DNA of 64,000 bases from assembly GCA_050015455.1 (NCBI GenBank), contig JBEKBJ010000003.1, positions 1-64,000 of the forward strand, given 5' to 3'. The translations under genes and the position numbers were made by a program. Positions 27,935 through 37,567 of this stretch are shown here, piece after piece. Source of the stretch: JAGDMS01 sp050015455 (lineage in GTDB: Bacteria; Desulfobacterota; Binatia; HRBIN30). The number at the start of each line of letters is the position of its first letter. Position 1 is the first letter of the stretch. Below the pieces are notes generated by a model that saw only the letters and a list, made by a program, of their open reading frames with translations, did no database searches and was not told where the DNA came from.

Positions 27935-29194
27935 GTGCGGCGACTGACTGTGGCTTGCCTGGGGGTGGCGGTGGTGGTGGCGGCGGCGAGGCAAGCCGGA
28001 GCTGTTGCGATCGTGCGCACAGTACGCCACATCACCACGCCCGACAGCAGCCGCCTCATCGTCGAGTGCTCGGGTCCGGTACATTACCGCCTGCAGCGCG
28101 CTCAGGGCCGTCCCGACCTCGGAGTACCGGCGCGCCTCTACGTCGACTTGTTGGGCGCGCAGCTCGGCAGCGACGCGCGCGCGCCGCTGGAGCTGAACGA
28201 AGGCCCGCTGCTGCGCGTGCGCACCGGCGAGCCGACCTCCGCGACCTCTCGGCTCATACTCGACGTTCCCGGGCTGAGCCAATTCAGCGCCTTTCTGATG
28301 CCGGATCCCTTCCGTCTGATCATCGACGTGCGCGGCATGGCACGCGCCGCGCCGGCCGCGAGCGCGCCTGTCCCTGAACACAGGCAGGCGCACCCCGCAC
28401 AGATGGAGCCGGAATCGAAGCTCGCTGCGACCAAGGTGCCGACAGCAAACGGTGCCCAGCCGCGGGCGTCTGTCTCAAGCCGAGCCCTGCCACACCGTTT
28501 CAAGATTGTCCTCGATCCCGGCCATGGCGGCAAAGACCCCGGCGCGATCGGCGTCGGCGGCGTGGCTGAGAAGGACGTGACACTGGCGATCGCCCTGCGT
28601 CTCAAGCAACGCTTGGAGGCGATCCCCAACGTCGATGTCGTCCTCACTCGCGGCACCGACGTGTTCCTCGCCCTCGAAGAGCGCACCGCGCGCGCTAACG
28701 CCGAGCAGGCCGACCTATTCCTCTCCATCCACACCAACGCCAGCCCCAATCCCGGCCTTTCGGGTGTCGAGACGTATTACCTCAACAACACCAACGATCG
28801 CGCCACCATCCGACTGGCGCAGATGGAAAACGGCCTCACCACAATGACCGGCCACGCCCAGGGCGACGGCGACACGGCACTCATTCTCAGCGACCTCATC
28901 CAAAGCTATAAAGTTCAGGAGTCAGTGGTGCTGGCAGAGGACATTCAGCGGGCGCTGGTCAACGCGCTCGAGGCGCGCGGCAGCAGGGTGGGCGATCTCG
29001 GCGTGAAGCGGGGGCCATTCTACGTCTTGGTTGGCGCCGGCATGCCGTGTGTGTTGGCGGAGGTATCGTTCTTGACCAATCCGGGCGAAGGGGCGCGGCT
29101 GGCGCGGCCGCCGTATCAGGATGCGATCGCCGACGGGCTCTTGCACGGCGTCCAGCGTTTCATAGACAATACGCGTGTGGCCGGGAATCTATGA
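27935..29194 (+). CDS. N-acetylmuramoyl-L-alanine amidase with AMIN domain (AmiC type)
   Basis: Periplasmic zinc amidase that cuts the peptide stems from peptidoglycan, typically at division. The 419-residue protein has a signal-like start (VACLGVAVVVAAARQAGA), an AMIN targeting domain at about 27-135 (TPDSSRLIVECSG), a linker, and an Amidase_3 domain from about 188: LDPGHGGKDPGA and SIHTNA hold zinc ligands, EKDVTLAIALRL the glutamate ligand, and LAEVSFLTNP the catalytic glutamate. The GTG start follows GCGAGG. It overlaps glnD by four bases (ATGA), so both are made from one message. Confidence 0.92.
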   Translation: MRRLTVACLGVAVVVAAARQAGAVAIVRTVRHITTPDSSRLIVECSGPVHYRLQRAQGRPDLGVPARLYVDLLGAQLGSDARAPLELNEGPLLRVRTGEPTSATSRLILDVPGLSQFSAFLMPDPFRLIIDVRGMARAAPAASAPVPEHRQAHPAQMEPESKLAATKVPTANGAQPRASVSSRALPHRFKIVLDPGHGGKDPGAIGVGGVAEKDVTLAIALRLKQRLEAIPNVDVVLTRGTDVFLALEERTARANAEQADLFLSIHTNASPNPGLSGVETYYLNNTNDRATIRLAQMENGLTTMTGHAQGDGDTALILSDLIQSYKVQESVVLAEDIQRALVNALEARGSRVGDLGVKRGPFYVLVGAGMPCVLAEVSFLTNPGEGARLARPPYQDAIADGLLHGVQRFIDNTRVAGNL

Positions 29195-31914
29195 GCGACG
29201 ATATCACAGGCATTGTGGCGGGGTTCCCGCCGATCGAGCCGCTCAGCCCGGGCACAGACTGGGGGAGACCGGCACGCGAGTTTCTCCAAGCCGTCAAGGA
29301 GCGGCTCTTCGAGCACCACCAGCGCGGCGCCTCCGGCCACGCCATCGTGCGCAGTTACAGTGCCGCCATGGACCGCCTCCTCTGCGCGCTGTTCGATGCT
29401 GCCAGCAGCGAGTACGCCGAGCGCTACTCGCGGCTGGACCAGCGCTGCGCCGTGGTCGCCCAAGGCGGCTACGGGCGCGGGCAACTGAACCCCTGCTCCG
29501 ACATCGATCTGCTCTTCTTGTACCCGAGCAAGCGCGAGCCCTACGTCGAGCACGTCGTCGAGCGCACACTCTACGCCCTGTGGGACACGAAGCTGACTGT
29601 CGGGCACGCCTTACGCAACTCCCACGAATGCGTGCGCATGGCGGCCAAGGATTTCAGGGTCAAGACGTCATTGCTCGACGGCCGCTATCTCTGCGGCGAC
29701 GAGACGCTGTACGCCGAGTTCGCCGCCGCCATGGAACGCGACGTGCTCAAACGCGGCGCCGGACGCTTTTTCAAGGAGAAGCTCAGCGAGAACCGCGAGC
29801 GCCACGAACGCTACGGCGATTCCGTATACATCCTCGAGCCGCACTTGAAAGAGGGGGAGGGCGGCCTGCGCGATCTGCATACCGCCATGTGGATGGCGAA
29901 GGTGAAGTTCAGGACCAACAACGTCACGCAGCTGGTGCAAAAAGGGATAATCACTGAGCGTGAGCTGGAGGAGCTGGAAGCGGCGCACGACTTCCTCTTC
30001 CGCGTGCGCAACGCGCTGCACTTTCTCTCCGGCCAGCACCAGGATCAACTGACCTTCGAGTACCAGGAACGCATCGCTGCAGACCTCGGGTTCGCGGCCA
30101 CCGCCACGGTCAAAGGCGTCGAGCGCTTCATGCGCACCTACTACCTGCACGCCGCCACCGTCAACCGCTTCGCCGACCAGATCATCGAGCGCTGCCTCGA
30201 ACGCGAGCTGCCGTACCGGCTCATCGGCCGCTTCAAGTCACGGGAAATCCGGCCGGGGGTCGTCATCGCCGAAGGGGTCCTGTCGGTCAGTGGGGTCGGG
30301 CTGTTGCGCGACGATCCGCGCAACCTGATCGCCGTCTTCGCCGACGCGCAACGCCACCACGTGACCATCTCCAGCAGCACCAAACGGCTGATCCGTGCCA
30401 ATCTCGACTTGATCGACGACGAACGGCGGCGCGATCCGGCTCTGGTGAGCGCGTTCATCGAGGTGCTCAGCGCGGAGCACAAGGTCTACGACACCCTGCT
30501 GGACATGCACCGGGTCGGCGTGCTCGGCGCCTTCTTGCCCGAGTTCGGCGCCCTCCTGTGCATGGTGTTGCACGACCTCTACCACATCTACACCGTCGAC
30601 GAGCACTCGCTGCGCGGCATCTACGAGCTCGAGCGGCTGCGCGCCGGGACGTGCAAGGACAGCCTGCCGCTGCTGACCCAGGTGGCGCGCGAGACCGATG
30701 GCATCGAGATCTTGTTCCTCGCCTTGCTGCTGCACGACATCGGCAAAGGCCACGGCGGCGGCCATTCCGAGCGCGGCGCACGTATGACCGCCGACATCGT
30801 CGCCCGCCTCCGGCTGAACACCGACGACGCCGAGCAGCTGCAGTTCCTGGTGGCGAACCACCTGACGATGTCGCACTTGGCGCAACGCCGCGACATTCAC
30901 GATCAGCGCTTGATCATTGACTTCGCCAAGCGGGTGGCGACGATCGAGAACTTGAAGAAGCTCTATCTGCTGACCTTCGCCGACATGCGCGCCGTCGGCC
31001 CGAAGATTTGGAACAACTGGCACGACATGCTGCTCGGCGAGCTGTACATGCGCACCCTGGATGTCTTCGAGCGCGAGGAGTTCATCGAAGAGGATTACGC
31101 GCTCCGTGTGCAGCGCGTGAAAGACCGCGTTGCGGTCGCGGCTGACGGCAGCGTCGGCCAGCTCGCACTGCGGAATTTCCTCACCGAGATGCCCGACCGC
31201 TACTTCTTGGGGACGGCAGAGGAGAGCATCGCCCATCATGTCCGCCTGGTGGATCGGCTGAACGGGGCGCCCTACCTCGCCGAGGTGAAGCACTATGCGG
31301 ACCGCGAGTTCAGCGAGTTCACGGTGGTGACGCGCGATCGCCCTGGCCTGTTCTCGATGTTGACCGGCGTGCTGCTGGCGCACGGCATGAACATCCTCGC
31401 CGCCAGCATCAACACCAGTACCGCCGGCGTCGCCCTCGATATCTTCCGCATCTCGCACGCCGATCAGGCCGAGTCGGCGCAGCGGCCCCAACGCTGGGAA
31501 CGCGTCCAGGCAAGTCTCGGCAGGGTCCTCAGCGGCGAGATCGACGTGGAACAACTAGTGGCCGCGGCGCAACGGCCTTCGATCCTGGCGAAGCGCTTCG
31601 TGCCGCGGGTGAGCACGGAGATCGAGATCGACAACGAGGTTTCGGAGCACTTCACCGTCCTGGACGTCTACACGCAGGACCGCGTTGGCCTGCTCTTCGC
31701 CATCACCAACGCGCTGTTCCGCCTCGGTCTGCCGATCCACCTTGCCAAGATCACTACTAATGTCGATCAGGTGCTCGACGTCTTTTACGTGACCGATGCC
31801 GCCGGCAAGAAGATCTACGACAGCGCGAGCCTCGAACGGATCAAGACCGAACTCCACCGCCGCCTGACGTTGGACGAGGAAAACAAGGTAAGTGCCGAGA
31901 CCCGAGCTGAGTAG
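29191..31914 (+). CDS. glnD: [Protein-PII] uridylyltransferase / uridylyl-removing enzyme
   Basis: Senses glutamine and uridylylates or de-uridylylates PII to control nitrogen assimilation. The 907-residue protein has the nucleotidyltransferase motif GGYGRGQLNPCSDIDLLF (about 92-109), the HD hydrolase motif LLHDIGKGHGGGHSERGA (about 513-530), and two C-terminal ACT domains (TRDRPGLFSMLTGVLL and TQDRVGLLFAITNALF). All domains are present. The ATG at 29191 overlaps the amidase stop; the longer open frame upstream is out of family. PII and glutamine synthetase genes are not in the window. Confidence 0.95.
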   Translation: MSDDITGIVAGFPPIEPLSPGTDWGRPAREFLQAVKERLFEHHQRGASGHAIVRSYSAAMDRLLCALFDAASSEYAERYSRLDQRCAVVAQGGYGRGQLNPCSDIDLLFLYPSKREPYVEHVVERTLYALWDTKLTVGHALRNSHECVRMAAKDFRVKTSLLDGRYLCGDETLYAEFAAAMERDVLKRGAGRFFKEKLSENRERHERYGDSVYILEPHLKEGEGGLRDLHTAMWMAKVKFRTNNVTQLVQKGIITERELEELEAAHDFLFRVRNALHFLSGQHQDQLTFEYQERIAADLGFAATATVKGVERFMRTYYLHAATVNRFADQIIERCLERELPYRLIGRFKSREIRPGVVIAEGVLSVSGVGLLRDDPRNLIAVFADAQRHHVTISSSTKRLIRANLDLIDDERRRDPALVSAFIEVLSAEHKVYDTLLDMHRVGVLGAFLPEFGALLCMVLHDLYHIYTVDEHSLRGIYELERLRAGTCKDSLPLLTQVARETDGIEILFLALLLHDIGKGHGGGHSERGARMTADIVARLRLNTDDAEQLQFLVANHLTMSHLAQRRDIHDQRLIIDFAKRVATIENLKKLYLLTFADMRAVGPKIWNNWHDMLLGELYMRTLDVFEREEFIEEDYALRVQRVKDRVAVAADGSVGQLALRNFLTEMPDRYFLGTAEESIAHHVRLVDRLNGAPYLAEVKHYADREFSEFTVVTRDRPGLFSMLTGVLLAHGMNILAASINTSTAGVALDIFRISHADQAESAQRPQRWERVQASLGRVLSGEIDVEQLVAAAQRPSILAKRFVPRVSTEIEIDNEVSEHFTVLDVYTQDRVGLLFAITNALFRLGLPIHLAKITTNVDQVLDVFYVTDAAGKKIYDSASLERIKTELHRRLTLDEENKVSAETRAE

Positions 31915-31922
31915 AAGCATAC

Positions 31923-32861
31923 ATGGCGGACAAACCGCGCAGCAGGCATGACGCGACTCCACGCCCCGCACTCGGCACTGACGTCGCCGTCGACCGTTTT
32001 TTGAACTATCTAGCCACCGAGCGTGGGGTGGCCGCCAACACAGTGCTAGCTTACGGGCGGGATCTCGCCGGCTTTGTGAACCACTGCGAGCGGCGCCACC
32101 TCCACCACGTTGCCGCGATCCAGGTGCGTGACGTCGTGAGTTTCCTCGAGGGCTTGCAGCAGCGCGGCCTCTCGGCGCGCAGCCGGGCGCGCATGCTCGC
32201 CGCCGTGCGCGGGTGGTTTGCCTTCCTGCTGCGCGAAGCGGAGATCGAAACCGATCCCAGCTGTGACATCCACCTGCCGCGGCTCGGGCAGCGGCTGCCG
32301 CGCTCGCTGGCGCTCGAGGAGATCGCCCAGTTGCTGGCTCGTACCGCCGGCGATACGTTAGCGCAACGCGACGGAGCCATGATCGAGCTGGTCTACGCCA
32401 CCGGATTGCGGGTCTCCGAGATCGTGTCACTTAAAGTGAGCCAGGTGAATCTCGAGGCCGGTTACCTCACCGTCGTCGGCAAAGGGAGCAAGGAGCGGGC
32501 GGTACCGATCGGCAGCTACGCGCGCCAGCGCCTGCTCGACTACTTGGCCGGGGCGCGGGCGAAGATTCTCGCCGGGCGCCTGAGCCCGTACCTGTTCGTC
32601 AGCCGCGCCGGGCGGCGGCTCACCCGCCAGGGGTTCTGGAAACGGTTGCGCCTGGCGGTGCGGCGCGCCAGCCTCGCCGGCAAGGTGAGCCCACACACGT
32701 TACGCCACGCCTTTGCCACGCACCTGGTGGAGCGCGGCGCCGACCTGCGCGCCGTGCAGATGATGCTCGGGCACGCTGACATCGCCACGACGCAGATCTA
32801 TACCCACGTGGCGCGCGAGCGGTTGCGCGCCGTGCATCGCCAGTTTCACCCGCGTGGGTAG
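31923..32861 (+). CDS. xerD: Site-specific tyrosine recombinase XerD/XerC
   Basis: Resolves chromosome dimers at dif. The 312-residue protein has an N-terminal SAM-like DNA-binding domain (VDRFLNYLATERGVAANT) and a catalytic domain with Arg163 (YATGLRVSEI), Lys187 (VGKGSKER), His258-x-x-Arg261 (SPHTLRHAFATH), His284 (MLGHADI) and nucleophile Tyr293 (TQIYTHV). Housekeeping context eight bases after glnD and no att sites or phage genes argue against a phage integrase. XerC versus XerD cannot be fully separated by eye. Confidence 0.9.
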   Translation: MADKPRSRHDATPRPALGTDVAVDRFLNYLATERGVAANTVLAYGRDLAGFVNHCERRHLHHVAAIQVRDVVSFLEGLQQRGLSARSRARMLAAVRGWFAFLLREAEIETDPSCDIHLPRLGQRLPRSLALEEIAQLLARTAGDTLAQRDGAMIELVYATGLRVSEIVSLKVSQVNLEAGYLTVVGKGSKERAVPIGSYARQRLLDYLAGARAKILAGRLSPYLFVSRAGRRLTRQGFWKRLRLAVRRASLAGKVSPHTLRHAFATHLVERGADLRAVQMMLGHADIATTQIYTHVARERLRAVHRQFHPRG

Positions 32862-32869
32862 AACGTGAG

Positions 32870-33334
32870 TCAATTCTTCCGGCGCGCCTTTTCCTGCGCC
32901 GCGTTTTCCGCCGCAGCTTTGAATTCCAGCACCGACTGCTTCAGCGCCTGGCGCTCCATCAACGACAGCAACAAACCTGGCACCCAAAAGCCGAGCGCTA
33001 TGGCCTGCCAGCAGGTGACGCGGCTCAGGGCCGGCCCGAGCTTCTCGAACCGGTAACTGCCCTCGATCGCCTGGATGTCGCCAGCGACTGACTTCCACGT
33101 GAGATGCGTGGGCTTGTCGTATTCATATTCCAGAACATAGCGCACCGTCTTGACTTTCATGTCTACGAAATACTCGACCCGCTTCGCGAGCCGGTTCGGG
33201 TGGCGATCCAGAATTTTGGCACTCTGGATGGTCGAGAACCACTTCGGGTACTGCTCAAAATCCGTAATCGTGGCGAAACACCGCGCCACCGATGCGCGTA
33301 CCTCCGTCGAGAATTCCTGCTGCTTGAGCGCCAT
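32870..33334 (-). CDS. SRPBCC (START-like) polyketide cyclase/dehydrase family protein
   Basis: Small hydrophobic-cavity protein of 154 residues: VRASVARCFATITDFEQYPKW at the start, then DMKVKTVRYVLEYEYDKP, HLTWKSVAGDIQAIEGSYRF, and a long C-terminal helix ending in basic residues (ENAAQEKARRKN). Members bind lipids or other hydrophobic ligands or act as aromatase/cyclases; the ligand here is unknown. It converges on xerD with only eight bases between them. No neighbour suggests a pathway. Confidence 0.8.
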   Translation of the reverse strand: MALKQQEFSTEVRASVARCFATITDFEQYPKWFSTIQSAKILDRHPNRLAKRVEYFVDMKVKTVRYVLEYEYDKPTHLTWKSVAGDIQAIEGSYRFEKLGPALSRVTCWQAIALGFWVPGLLLSLMERQALKQSVLEFKAAAENAAQEKARRKN

Positions 33335-33394
33335 GGGCGGGCGATTATGGCCAAGGGCAGCAGCGAAAGCAAAGAAACACTGAGACCCGCTCGA

Positions 33395-35464
33395 TCACCA
33401 GGCACGGACGGCGCGCTGCCAGGGGTCGGTCTCATTCTCCGGCTGGGCCGGCTGCGGTGCCGTGATGATCGGGCGCTCGGGGACGCGGCCGCTGTCGTTG
33501 ATGAGCAGCAAGACGGATTGCGAATCCTTGTTGATCACCGCCAGGTCGACGCGCCCGTCTTCGTTGAAGTCGCCGGAGACGAGCGCGAAGGGCCGGCGCC
33601 CAGCCGGAAAATAGATCGGATCGCCGAAGGTGTTGTTCCCGGCTCCAAGCAAGATCGAGATGCGGTCCCCACTTTCGTCCGCCAGCGCGAGATCGATTTG
33701 GCCGTCGCCGTTGAAGTCATCGGAAACGAGCGGGCGCACGGTCGTCCCCATGTCGCCGACGGTCGGCTCAGCAAGTCCACCGGCGTTGCCGTGCAGGATG
33801 GAGACCTTTTGATCTTGCTGGTTGCCGACGATCAAATCGACACGCTGGTCGGTATTCATATAGCCGGTCATCAGGAACGTGGGGCGGCTAATTACCGCGA
33901 AGTTTTGCACGCGCGGAAAGCGTCCTCGCCCGTCACCGAAGAGGACCGAGACACTGTCGGACATCGCATTGGCCACGGCGAGGTCGAGATGGCCGTCGCG
34001 GTCGAAGTCAGCGCTCACGATCGCGGTCGGAGCGACGCCCACCGGAATGAAAAGCGGTGAAGCGAAATTGCCATTGCCGTCGGCTTGCAGCACGGCCACG
34101 TCGTTGGCGCCGAAGTCGGCGACGGCGAGGTCTGGATGCCCGTCGCCGTCGAAATCGGCAGCAACGATCGCGTGCGGTTCCCGGCCGACGCGGAGGGTGG
34201 GTCCGGGACTGAAGTTGGCGTGCCCGTCACCGAGGAGCACCTGGACGGAGTTCGCCTCGTTATCGGCAATGGCCAGGTCGAGGTGACGATCGCCGTTGAA
34301 GTCCGCGGCGGCGGCGGCCACCGGGTGTGCCGTGGAGTCGAGGACTTGCGCCCCGGAGAAGTGCCCTTTGCCATCGCCTTTGAGCAGGGTGACCGAATCG
34401 GCAAGCCGGTTGCTGGCGATCAGATCGATCGTATGACCGCCGCCGAGATTGGCGGCCACCAGATCCGCCGCGCCGGCGCCGACGCTATAAGCGGCACCTC
34501 TGCGAAAACGGCCTTGCCCGTCACCAAACCACAGGCTCACGCTGCAGTGCAGAGTGTCGAGGAGTGCCAGATCCATATGGCCGTCGCCGTCGAAGTCTGC
34601 GGCAGATACGGCGCGCAGATTCTGATTGCGAACGACGCGTTGCGGTTCCTGAAAGATCCCGTCGCCCTTCCCGAGCAAGAGCAGCAGGCCGCTGTCGTCG
34701 ATCACCACGAGATCGAGTTTGCCGTCGCCGTTGAAATCACCGGCCGCCAGGCGCCGAGGGTGGTGCCCCGCGCCGGAAGCCTCCAGCGGGCGGAAGTCGC
34801 CGGTACCATCGCCGGCGAATACGCCGACTGCTTCACCCTCAGTGTCGGCGATCACGAGATCTACTTTGCCGTCGCCGTTGAAATCGCCGCTCGTCAACAC
34901 CCGCGAGCGGACACCGGTCTCCACGCGATGGCCGGCGGCGAAGCCACCGTGCCCGTTGCCGAGGAACACGGTGACGCCTTGGCTGTGGCCGACGACGAGG
35001 TCGATATTGCCGTCGTCGTTGACGTCGAGAGCTGCGACGACGTAGGGATGGGGGCCGACGTCGTAGTGCTGCGGTGCCCCGAATCCACCATCGCCATCGC
35101 CACGCTGCACCTGCAGCTGCGGGTCTAGCGTGCTCACGTACGCGAGATCCACATGCCCATCACGATCGAAATCGGCGACGGCCATCGAGTCGGGTGAAAA
35201 AGGAGTACGGACCATCAACGGGGTCGACAGGGTTGCATGGGCCGATCCGAAGAGGATGGACACGCCGTTGTCGTCGGTGACTAGGACGTCGAGAAACGGA
35301 TCCGCGTTTACCGGGGCGACCTGAAGTGCGGTAGGCGCCGGGCCGGCCGGAAAGTCCGTACGTGTGACGAACGACAACTCAGCCATGGAGCCGTGCGCCA
35401 GCACCGCCGTCAGCAAGGCTATGGCGCAGCCGCGCGGCAGCAAGTCCCTTTGCATGCTCCCCAT
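33395..35464 (-). CDS. Secreted FG-GAP/VCBS repeat beta-propeller protein
   Basis: The 689-residue protein begins with an apparent signal peptide (MQRDLLPRGCAIALLTAVLAHG) and is then almost wholly FG-GAP repeats, about a dozen units of the form GDFNGDGKVDLVIAD with the calcium-binding D-x-D/N-x-D-G loop, each followed by a V-x-LLGDGHGNF-like strand. This gives one or two seven-bladed propellers outside the cytoplasm, usually for adhesion or polysaccharide binding. No enzymatic domain is seen. Start at 35464 or the ATG nine bases on are both possible. Confidence 0.88.
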   Translation of the reverse strand: MGSMQRDLLPRGCAIALLTAVLAHGSMAELSFVTRTDFPAGPAPTALQVAPVNADPFLDVLVTDDNGVSILFGSAHATLSTPLMVRTPFSPDSMAVADFDRDGHVDLAYVSTLDPQLQVQRGDGDGGFGAPQHYDVGPHPYVVAALDVNDDGNIDLVVGHSQGVTVFLGNGHGGFAAGHRVETGVRSRVLTSGDFNGDGKVDLVIADTEGEAVGVFAGDGTGDFRPLEASGAGHHPRRLAAGDFNGDGKLDLVVIDDSGLLLLLGKGDGIFQEPQRVVRNQNLRAVSAADFDGDGHMDLALLDTLHCSVSLWFGDGQGRFRRGAAYSVGAGAADLVAANLGGGHTIDLIASNRLADSVTLLKGDGKGHFSGAQVLDSTAHPVAAAAADFNGDRHLDLAIADNEANSVQVLLGDGHANFSPGPTLRVGREPHAIVAADFDGDGHPDLAVADFGANDVAVLQADGNGNFASPLFIPVGVAPTAIVSADFDRDGHLDLAVANAMSDSVSVLFGDGRGRFPRVQNFAVISRPTFLMTGYMNTDQRVDLIVGNQQDQKVSILHGNAGGLAEPTVGDMGTTVRPLVSDDFNGDGQIDLALADESGDRISILLGAGNNTFGDPIYFPAGRRPFALVSGDFNEDGRVDLAVINKDSQSVLLLINDSGRVPERPIITAPQPAQPENETDPWQRAVRAW

Positions 35465-35772
35465 TAGGTATCAAATGTTTCGGGATATGTCGCCTCCAGA
35501 ATGCAGGCTGCGGAGGGCTGCCCCCGGCTCTAGCAGCCCGTCGGACTTTGCAGCCCGCGGCGACCCAACACTTCCGCCGGAAGCCTCTAGAGTGCGGGCG
35601 GGGAGCGGACCCGCCGAAAGGACGCCGGCCGCAGGCCCTAGACTGGCGGCACCCGGCAGCCGCCACCTCGGTGAAGGCGCACCGGCTCGCCGGCACACAA
35701 GTTTCTTGTCCCACCCGGTGTCAGGTGATATCCATTTGCTCATCTCACCTTCTGGTCCTCGGAGGTTGACCG
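35465..35772. other. Intergenic stretch, divergent promoters expected
   Basis: About 300 bases between the divergent propeller and aldehyde oxidoreductase genes. No coding signature or RNA was seen. GGAGGTTGACCG just before 35773 is the ribosome site of the latter. Confidence 0.6.
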
Positions 35773-37557
35773 ATGGGGGCAATGCTGTTGCGTGTGAATT
35801 TGAGCAACGGGAAGACCGGCAAAGAGCCGATTGCCGAGGCGCTGGTGCGGCAGTTCATCGGTGGCCGTGGTGTCGCGACGAAGCTGCTCGCCGACGCCGT
35901 TGTCGGTCCGCGCATCGATCCGTTCGACCCCGCCAATCCGCTGCTCTTCGCCACGGGCCCGTTGACCGGCACCTTGGCACCGACAGGCGGCCGCTACATG
36001 GTAGTGACCAAGTCGCCGCTCACCGGCGCGGTCGCCTGCTCGAACTCCGGCGGCTACTGGGGTCCGGCACTGCGCTACGCGGGTTATGATTACCTGATGA
36101 TCGAGGGGGCAGCGCGCGAACCGGTGTACTTGTGGATCAACGACGACAGCATCCAGATCCGCAGCGCGAAGCACCTGTGGGGAAAGTGGGTGGCCGAGAC
36201 GGAGGACGCGGTGCGCAACGAGACGCATCCCGAGGCGCGGGTCGCGTGTATCGGGCCGGCCGGCGAGAATCGGGCGCGGGTCGCCTGTGTGATGAACGAC
36301 AAGGGGCGGGCCGCCGGCCGCTCCGGCGTGGGCGCGGTGATGGGCGCCAAGAACCTCAAGGCTGTGGCCGTGTACGGCAGCAAGGGGCTGCGCGTGTCGA
36401 ACCCGCAGGAGTTCCTGCACATCGCCAGGATTGCGGTTGATGCGGTGACCAAGTCATCGGCCGAATCTAACCTGACGCTGCTCGGTACCGCCGCGACCGT
36501 CGACGCGATGAACGAGATCGGCATGCTTCCGACCTACAACTTCCAGAAGGGGATCTTCGTGCACGCCGCCGCCGTCAATGGCGAGCGTGTGCGCAACGAC
36601 TTCATGACGCGCAACCGCGGCTGCCACAGCTGCACCATCGCCTGCGGGCGCGTCACCAAGATCACCGGCCACGGCCCGCTCGACGGCCACGGCGAAGGGC
36701 CGGAGTATGAGACCATCTTCGGCTTGGGCAGCGACTGCGGCGTCGGAGATCTCGCCGCCATCATCAAGGCTAACTACCTGCGCAACGAGCTGGGGATGGA
36801 CACGATCGAGGCGGGCGCCACCATCGCTACCGCCATGGAACTGGCGCAGCGAGGGTATCTCCCCGAGGCCGACATCGGCTTCCCCTTGAAGTTCGGCGAC
36901 GCCGAAGCGCTGCTCGCATTGACCGAGGCCATGGCCTGCCGCAAAGGCTTCGGCGACGCGTTGGCGGAAGGCGGCTACCGGGTGGCCGCGAAGTATGGGC
37001 ACCCCGACTTGTTCATGGGCTCGAAGAAGCAGGCGTTTGCAGCGTACGATCCGCGCGGCTCGGTGGGCATGGGGCTCGGCTACGCCACCTCGAATCGGGG
37101 CGCCTGCCATCTGCGCGGCTACATGGTGTCGCTGGAGCGCTCCGGGGATCCGGTGAAACTCGATCCGTTTACGCCCAAGGAGAAGGGTATGCATCTGTCC
37201 ATCCTCCAGAACTCCACCGCCTTCGCCGATGCCAGCGGCCTGTGCTTGTTCTCCACGACGATGATGGGCGACCAGATGGTTGCCGATTTGGTCGGCCACG
37301 CGCTCGACATGAAAATCGACGAACGTGACGTGCAGCGTATTGGCGAGCGCATTTGGAATATCGAGCGGCTGTACAACAACCGGGCGGGCTTCACCCGCAA
37401 GGATGACAGCCTCCCGCCGCGCATGCTCGAAGAGCCGCTCAGCGAAGGGGCGGCAGGCGGCCATGTCGTCCTGCTCGAAGACTACTACCAGTACCGCGGC
37501 TGGGACCACGAGGGGCGGCCGACGCCGCAGAAGCTGGCGGAGCTGGGGCTGGCGTAA
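35773..37557 (+). CDS. Tungsten-type aldehyde:ferredoxin oxidoreductase
   Basis: Oxidises aldehydes to carboxylic acids (or the reverse) with ferredoxin, using a bis-pterin tungsten or molybdenum centre and one 4Fe-4S cluster. The 594-residue protein has the N-terminal AOR domain (NLSNGKTGKEPI, FIGGRGVATKLL, SPLTGAVACSNSGG) and the cluster ligands Cys284, Cys287, Cys291 (GCHSCTIACG) and Cys491 (DASGLCLFST). Substrate cannot be told. A strong GGAGG site precedes the ATG. It is an orphan: no ferredoxin, pterin-synthesis or moaD-like gene is adjacent, and it converges with the next gene. Confidence 0.93.
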   Translation: MGAMLLRVNLSNGKTGKEPIAEALVRQFIGGRGVATKLLADAVVGPRIDPFDPANPLLFATGPLTGTLAPTGGRYMVVTKSPLTGAVACSNSGGYWGPALRYAGYDYLMIEGAAREPVYLWINDDSIQIRSAKHLWGKWVAETEDAVRNETHPEARVACIGPAGENRARVACVMNDKGRAAGRSGVGAVMGAKNLKAVAVYGSKGLRVSNPQEFLHIARIAVDAVTKSSAESNLTLLGTAATVDAMNEIGMLPTYNFQKGIFVHAAAVNGERVRNDFMTRNRGCHSCTIACGRVTKITGHGPLDGHGEGPEYETIFGLGSDCGVGDLAAIIKANYLRNELGMDTIEAGATIATAMELAQRGYLPEADIGFPLKFGDAEALLALTEAMACRKGFGDALAEGGYRVAAKYGHPDLFMGSKKQAFAAYDPRGSVGMGLGYATSNRGACHLRGYMVSLERSGDPVKLDPFTPKEKGMHLSILQNSTAFADASGLCLFSTTMMGDQMVADLVGHALDMKIDERDVQRIGERIWNIERLYNNRAGFTRKDDSLPPRMLEEPLSEGAAGGHVVLLEDYYQYRGWDHEGRPTPQKLAELGLA

Positions 37558-37567
37558 GCAGTACAGG

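Noticed and set aside
30238..31554. 438-codon minus-strand frame within glnD
   Set aside because: Antisense shadow of the glnD HD/ACT region.
31923..32861. Tyrosine recombinase as a phage or island integrase
   Set aside because: No att repeats, tRNA or phage genes nearby; size and context fit XerD/XerC.
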